Below, one piece after another: positions 60,858 through 64,000 of a stretch of 64,000 nucleotides of DNA (the first letter of the stretch is position 1; each line of letters begins with the position of its first letter). Origin of the DNA: Loktanella sp. DSM 29012. Its GTDB lineage: Bacteria > Pseudomonadota > Alphaproteobacteria > Rhodobacterales > Rhodobacteraceae. The position numbers and the translations under genes are program-made. The stretch covers positions 871,707-935,706 of the forward strand of contig NZ_FOEJ01000001.1 of NCBI RefSeq assembly GCF_900110705.1, read 5' to 3'. A model generated the notes under the pieces. That model worked only from the letters and a program-made list of their open reading frames with translations. It had not been told where the DNA came from and did not search any database.

Positions 60858-61340
60858 ATGGCAGACAATTCGAACGCGTTTCCTCTGACACCAGCAGAAA
60901 AGGAAGCCGTAAGCGGTGTGGTCAATCGGGCCTTAAATGCATCGCGCGACTCATATCGGAACGGGATCGCTGCAGCGATTGTCAGCGGAAATGCCGTGAT
61001 CGAAGTTGCCGAGAATGAGGTAAACCTGCAGGGCGACCCTACCAAGCACGCCGAGATGGTTTTGATCGCACGTGTGACCCAGTCACTTGACCGCAAACAG
61101 CTATCGGAATGCACGCTGATCTCGTCGCTGCAACCATGTGAGATGTGTCTGTCTGCGATGCGGTTTGCCGGAATCAAGCGCGTTATTTTTTGCGCACGAC
61201 AAGAAAATGTAGCGACAAAGTATTTCGCATTTCCGAATTTGAGTATCGATACCTTTGTTGCTGGCGGCACGCCGTTCACGCATATCGGCGGAGTGATGGA
61301 AAATGCGGTTCTACACCTCTACGAGGCAGGCGACGAATGA
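60858..61340 (+). CDS. Cytidine/deoxycytidylate deaminase-family nucleoside deaminase
   Basis: A 160-residue zinc-dependent deaminase. The active-site motifs are THAEM-like KHAEMVLIAR (His and catalytic Glu) and QPCEMCLSAM (two zinc cysteines). The order and spacing suit the CMP/dCMP/guanine deaminase branch (tRNA adenosine deaminase or GuaD-like). The ribosome-binding site AAGGAGAT seven bases before ATG 60858 is strong. It is divergent from the VOC gene. Substrate is unknown. Confidence 0.85.
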   Translation: MADNSNAFPLTPAEKEAVSGVVNRALNASRDSYRNGIAAAIVSGNAVIEVAENEVNLQGDPTKHAEMVLIARVTQSLDRKQLSECTLISSLQPCEMCLSAMRFAGIKRVIFCARQENVATKYFAFPNLSIDTFVAGGTPFTHIGGVMENAVLHLYEAGDE

Positions 61341-61789
61341 CCATCCGTCATGTTAGGGTCAGCGCGCTGTATCCCTGTATTATCATTTCAAGGATACGAT
61401 GACGAATGTCCGAAACCGGCAGATACATCTGCACTGGCCTCTGACTTTTCGCCAATCGCAGTTAGCCGGAGGCTAGCGTCGCTATCCTCCTAAAGGCCAA
61501 GGTTGCGGCCCGACCACTTTGGGACTGGGCTTGCGCTTTAGTCGAGTGATGTAAATGTTCCGCACCGGAACTTGCTGGAATTCGTCCGTCCGCCTCTGTT
61601 TGATAGTCAATCTTCTTTGTTGCAGTAAATGCAATGAAAGGAGCGGCATTAATCCGCGACAGGTCCACCTCCTCGACGAAGTGGGTGATCGCACCTTGAC
61701 CGCAGCCAACTGAAACGGTCTCGATGCCTTACGATCTCCCATCCTCTTTCTCATGTGGTATCTCAGGCGCTTTCGATTTGCGGATGATC
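61341..61789. other. Intergenic region with a possible gene fragment
   Basis: No gene with a start codon is supported. On the minus strand one frame is open from 61728 to a stop at 61462 and reads protein-like at its beginning (IETVSVGCGQGAITHFVEEV), but it has no upstream start. It may be the 3' remnant of a lost gene. Confidence 0.4.
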
Positions 61790-63436
61790 TCACACGGCTT
61801 CGACGGGTTCGGCCTCGGGGAAAACTTCAACACCCGTTCGTTCTAGACCTTGCATGCGACTGATAAGTTTCTCGCGGACATCGCAGGATACGACGAACGA
61901 CGTGTTGGGATCGGCACAAGAAAGCGCAAACGTGACTTCTTGGCCAAATACGTCATGATCTGTGACCATAACCAAATGCTCATCCTTGTCGCCTAGCTCC
62001 TCGGCATCCACGGTTTCGATCACATCATAAAAAATCTGACGGAGATTTTCGACATCCGCGGTATGTGCGACCTTCACCTCAATAAGGCGCTTCATGTTTG
62101 TTTCCTGAAGCGTCCAATTCTCGAAAGTCTCTGCCACGAACTCCGTCACGGGGACAACGAGCCGCACACCTGTCCAAACACGCAACTGGACGAAAGTGAA
62201 ATTGATCCGTTCAACGTGACAAACGTGATCTTTGAAGAGCACTTTGTCCCCGATGCGCGCCGACTGATTGAGAGCGATCTGCATGGACGACATGATATTT
62301 GAGAGCACCTCGCGCGCCGCGAAACCGAGGATGAGAGTCAGAGCGCCGGCCGAAGCCAGAAGGGAGAACCCGAAAGTCCGAAAAAGGTTGGCTTCGGTCA
62401 TGACAATACCGGCACCCATAACAAAGATGGCGACGATCAGGATACGACGCGCCAGCGATATTTTTGTTGCCATCGAACGTCGCCCGTCGTGTTGGGCACT
62501 CTTTAAGGACACGTCATCGAAATCAACCAGCCGGTCGATGATCCTGTCGATAACGTTGATGACCAAGATCAGGGTGGTCAGGACATACCCTAGCGCTAGA
62601 AACGGCGAGATGAATGTCGAGACCCCGCCAGAGAATACGAACATCGCGCTGATGCCCGCGATGATCGTCGTCATAACGAAGATCATCGCGGGCATCCTGG
62701 TTGACTGAACAATCTCTGTTCTGAAACTACGCCGTGCGTTGTCAGCCACGCGAGAAAGCGCCTTGTGTGTCAATACGCCTGACAACCCTGCCAGCACGAG
62801 CATAAGAGGGATTCCAAACACCTCCCACCACATGAGGTGCCAGAATGCGATTTCGCGTGTCCACCCCGGTAGAGCCTCCTCCAGCCGGGACGGGCGGAAT
62901 TTCGCGTGCAGTTTCTCGATATTGGCGACCGACCTCTGGGAAAACACCCAGACTGGCGGGGTGTCACCAACCTGAATTCGGTCCAGTCTGATAGGATATG
63001 GCCGATCGTCGATGATTAGAACCCAAAGAAGAATTGACCGTCTTGCTTGGCCGGCAACCGCACCATCCGTGGTGGCGTTGGCATCCATACCGTCAGGTCG
63101 ATCAATTAAATCGGTCCAGTCGATCACGACCTTCCTGGTGATGATCTCATAAAGCTTCTCGGCGAGTTCCGGGCCCTTCTCAGCTTGTTCCGAGACTGGA
63201 ACTGGTGAAAGGTTCAGCAGGTGAGCGGCGGATTTGAAATCCTGCAGTTCGGCAAGATCCAAGAGAGCTTCCAGCGTCGACTGCGGAGAACTCCGATCTA
63301 CTGTATCTGGCACCTCGCCCAGCCCAACATTGAGCACATTGCTCTCGAAAACTGCGTCCTGAGCAGCAGCGGCATTGAATAGCCCTGTCGAGATCCAAAG
63401 ACTCGTGATGAGAATGTATCGAGCGATGCAACGCAT
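61790..63436 (-). CDS. Mechanosensitive ion channel (MscS family), large form
   Basis: A 548-residue protein. A signal peptide (MRCIARYILITSLWISTGLFNAAAA) and an extracytoplasmic domain of about 160 residues are followed by helices at about 205-225, 250-290, 325-350 and the pore helix. The MscS pore region reads LLASAGALTLILGFAAREVLSNIMSSMQIALNQSARIGDKV (about 355-395, quoted in part), then the beta domain (VERINFTFVQLRVWTGVRLVVPV) and the cytoplasmic C-terminal domain. It would open on osmotic down-shock. It is longer than MscS itself and like YnaI/YbdG-type or plant-like members. Start at 63436. Confidence 0.88.
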   Translation of the reverse strand: MRCIARYILITSLWISTGLFNAAAAQDAVFESNVLNVGLGEVPDTVDRSSPQSTLEALLDLAELQDFKSAAHLLNLSPVPVSEQAEKGPELAEKLYEIITRKVVIDWTDLIDRPDGMDANATTDGAVAGQARRSILLWVLIIDDRPYPIRLDRIQVGDTPPVWVFSQRSVANIEKLHAKFRPSRLEEALPGWTREIAFWHLMWWEVFGIPLMLVLAGLSGVLTHKALSRVADNARRSFRTEIVQSTRMPAMIFVMTTIIAGISAMFVFSGGVSTFISPFLALGYVLTTLILVINVIDRIIDRLVDFDDVSLKSAQHDGRRSMATKISLARRILIVAIFVMGAGIVMTEANLFRTFGFSLLASAGALTLILGFAAREVLSNIMSSMQIALNQSARIGDKVLFKDHVCHVERINFTFVQLRVWTGVRLVVPVTEFVAETFENWTLQETNMKRLIEVKVAHTADVENLRQIFYDVIETVDAEELGDKDEHLVMVTDHDVFGQEVTFALSCADPNTSFVVSCDVREKLISRMQGLERTGVEVFPEAEPVEAV

Positions 63437-63584
63437 TTAGCTTCCTTAAAAAGCTGGTGGGTGACCTCATCTGCAAAGGTGTATGCGAGCGAACGACCAC
63501 GGAGTTATTAGGTTCCTTTAAGGATTGCCACCTCCTTAATTCAAGCGGCATCGATCTCCCGTCGGAAAGTCCGTGCAGCTGACC

Positions 63585-63904
63585 TCAAGCCATGTCTTCG
63601 CTGTCGCCGTAGAGCCACAAACCGAAATCCGTAAACATCTCGAGGAAGACAAGGACACCAATCAGCAATCCGCAGACCAAAGGCCATCGCTGCCCGCGAG
63701 ACCACCGCGATGGCAAAGAACCGACAGCGGAAACGATGATACAGGCAGCCGTTGTCGGAACCATCGCCGGAAATCCAGTGTATACGCGGACGAAAGCGTC
63801 GCTCCCAATCCCCCAACCAACTACAAGGACGCAGGCAGCAATGCAGCTTGCCGTCCAAAGAGCAATTTTTCCGTCACGGCGAAAATCGCTGATGGCTTCA
63901 AATT
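63585..63904 (-). pseudogene. Membrane-protein gene cut at its 5' end by an IS3 element
   Basis: On the minus strand a frame is open from the IS end at 63904 to a stop at 63585-63587 without any start, about 106 codons. It reads DGKIALWTASCIAACVLVVGWGIG, then GFPAMVPTTAACIIVSAVGSL, then WPLVCGLLIGVLVFLEMFTDFGLWL (each in part): three hydrophobic helices joined by short loops. It looks like the N-terminal membrane part or the whole tail of a small membrane protein. The missing part is on the far side of the IS, outside the window. Confidence 0.6.
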
Positions 63905-64000
63905 GTGACCTGCTCCCCTAAAAAGTCCGCGATTTGGGGTTAGTCTGTTCCTTGTAAAGGAGACGGACGATGAAGCGATCAAGGTTCACGGAAGAACAGA
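63905..64000 (+). mobile_element. Left end of a second IS3-family element (continues outside)
   Basis: TGACCTGCTCCCC opens the element, the same TGACCTG start as the complete IS at 47134, but the rest of the leader is different (CTAAAAAGTCCGCGA), so it is a related, not identical, element of the same group. Confidence 0.82.
63970..64000 (+). CDS. IS3-family transposase OrfA, first codons only
   Basis: The reading MKRSRFTEEQ begins at 63970 with AAAGGAGAC in front and is cut by the window end. It differs in two of ten residues from the start of the OrfA at 47197 ([10 protein letters not shown]). Confidence 0.85.
   Translation, partial: MKRSRFTEEQ

Noticed and set aside
1..64000. CRISPR arrays
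   Set aside because: No set of regularly spaced direct repeats was seen.

Overview
The window is GC-rich alphaproteobacterial DNA, most likely from a marine Rhodobacteraceae (Roseobacter-group) chromosome. Support comes from gene orders and families typical of that group: hisC overlapping a TyrC-type dehydrogenase, DUF484-xerC convergent context with priA, ruvCAB followed by ybgC, monomeric NADP isocitrate dehydrogenase, phosphatidylcholine synthase, and intergenic repeats of a kind I associate with this family. No rRNA, complete tRNA or CRISPR array was seen.

Bases 1-33000 are ordinary core chromosome: glycerol kinase (cut by the window edge), a YdcZ-type transporter pair, rpsD, a PQQ-type sugar dehydrogenase, a sulfatase, hisC-tyrC, an extensin-like protein, ileS, a thioesterase-ogt pair, pcs, xerC, priA, an SbtA-type bicarbonate permease with a divergent LysR regulator, msrA, prmA, ruvCAB, ybgC and icd. 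Many neighbours overlap by four bases, so they are probably translated together.

Bases 33245-41175 are accessory but still of host-like composition. First comes a two-gene unit of a C5-cytosine methyltransferase and a GIY-YIG nuclease, which looks like a compact restriction-modification system. After a chromate transporter comes the most interesting block: a six-gene operon (36753-41175) with an exported protein, a LolD/MacB-type ABC ATPase, a short FtsX/MacB-type permease with periplasmic histidine pairs, a NikK-like DUF4198 protein, a NikL-like small protein, and a ZnuA/TroA-like binding protein that has lost two of the usual histidine ligands. It has no ZnuB-type permease and no ECF module, so it appears to be a hybrid transition-metal acquisition system.

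A genomic island begins at 41449 with a displaced 3' half of tRNA-Asn(GUU), followed by a tyrosine integrase, an AlpA-type regulator, a RepA-like AAA ATPase with two large stem-loops behind it, small orphan genes and a complete IS3-family (IS407-like) element. From 48577 to 55911 lies a block of stress or xenobiotic-type genes (membrane proteins, AraC, epoxide hydrolase with WYL regulator, LysR with DUF4386 protein, MDR oxidoreductase). From 55946 on is an insertion-sequence graveyard: an IS66 remnant without tnpC, a frameshifted isomerase gene, an internally deleted IS3, transposase and LysR fragments, mixed with intact-looking cargo (a UDG-like protein, a VasI-like exported protein, a VOC protein, a deaminase, an MscS channel). 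The window ends in a second IS3-family element that cuts off the 5' end of a membrane-protein gene.
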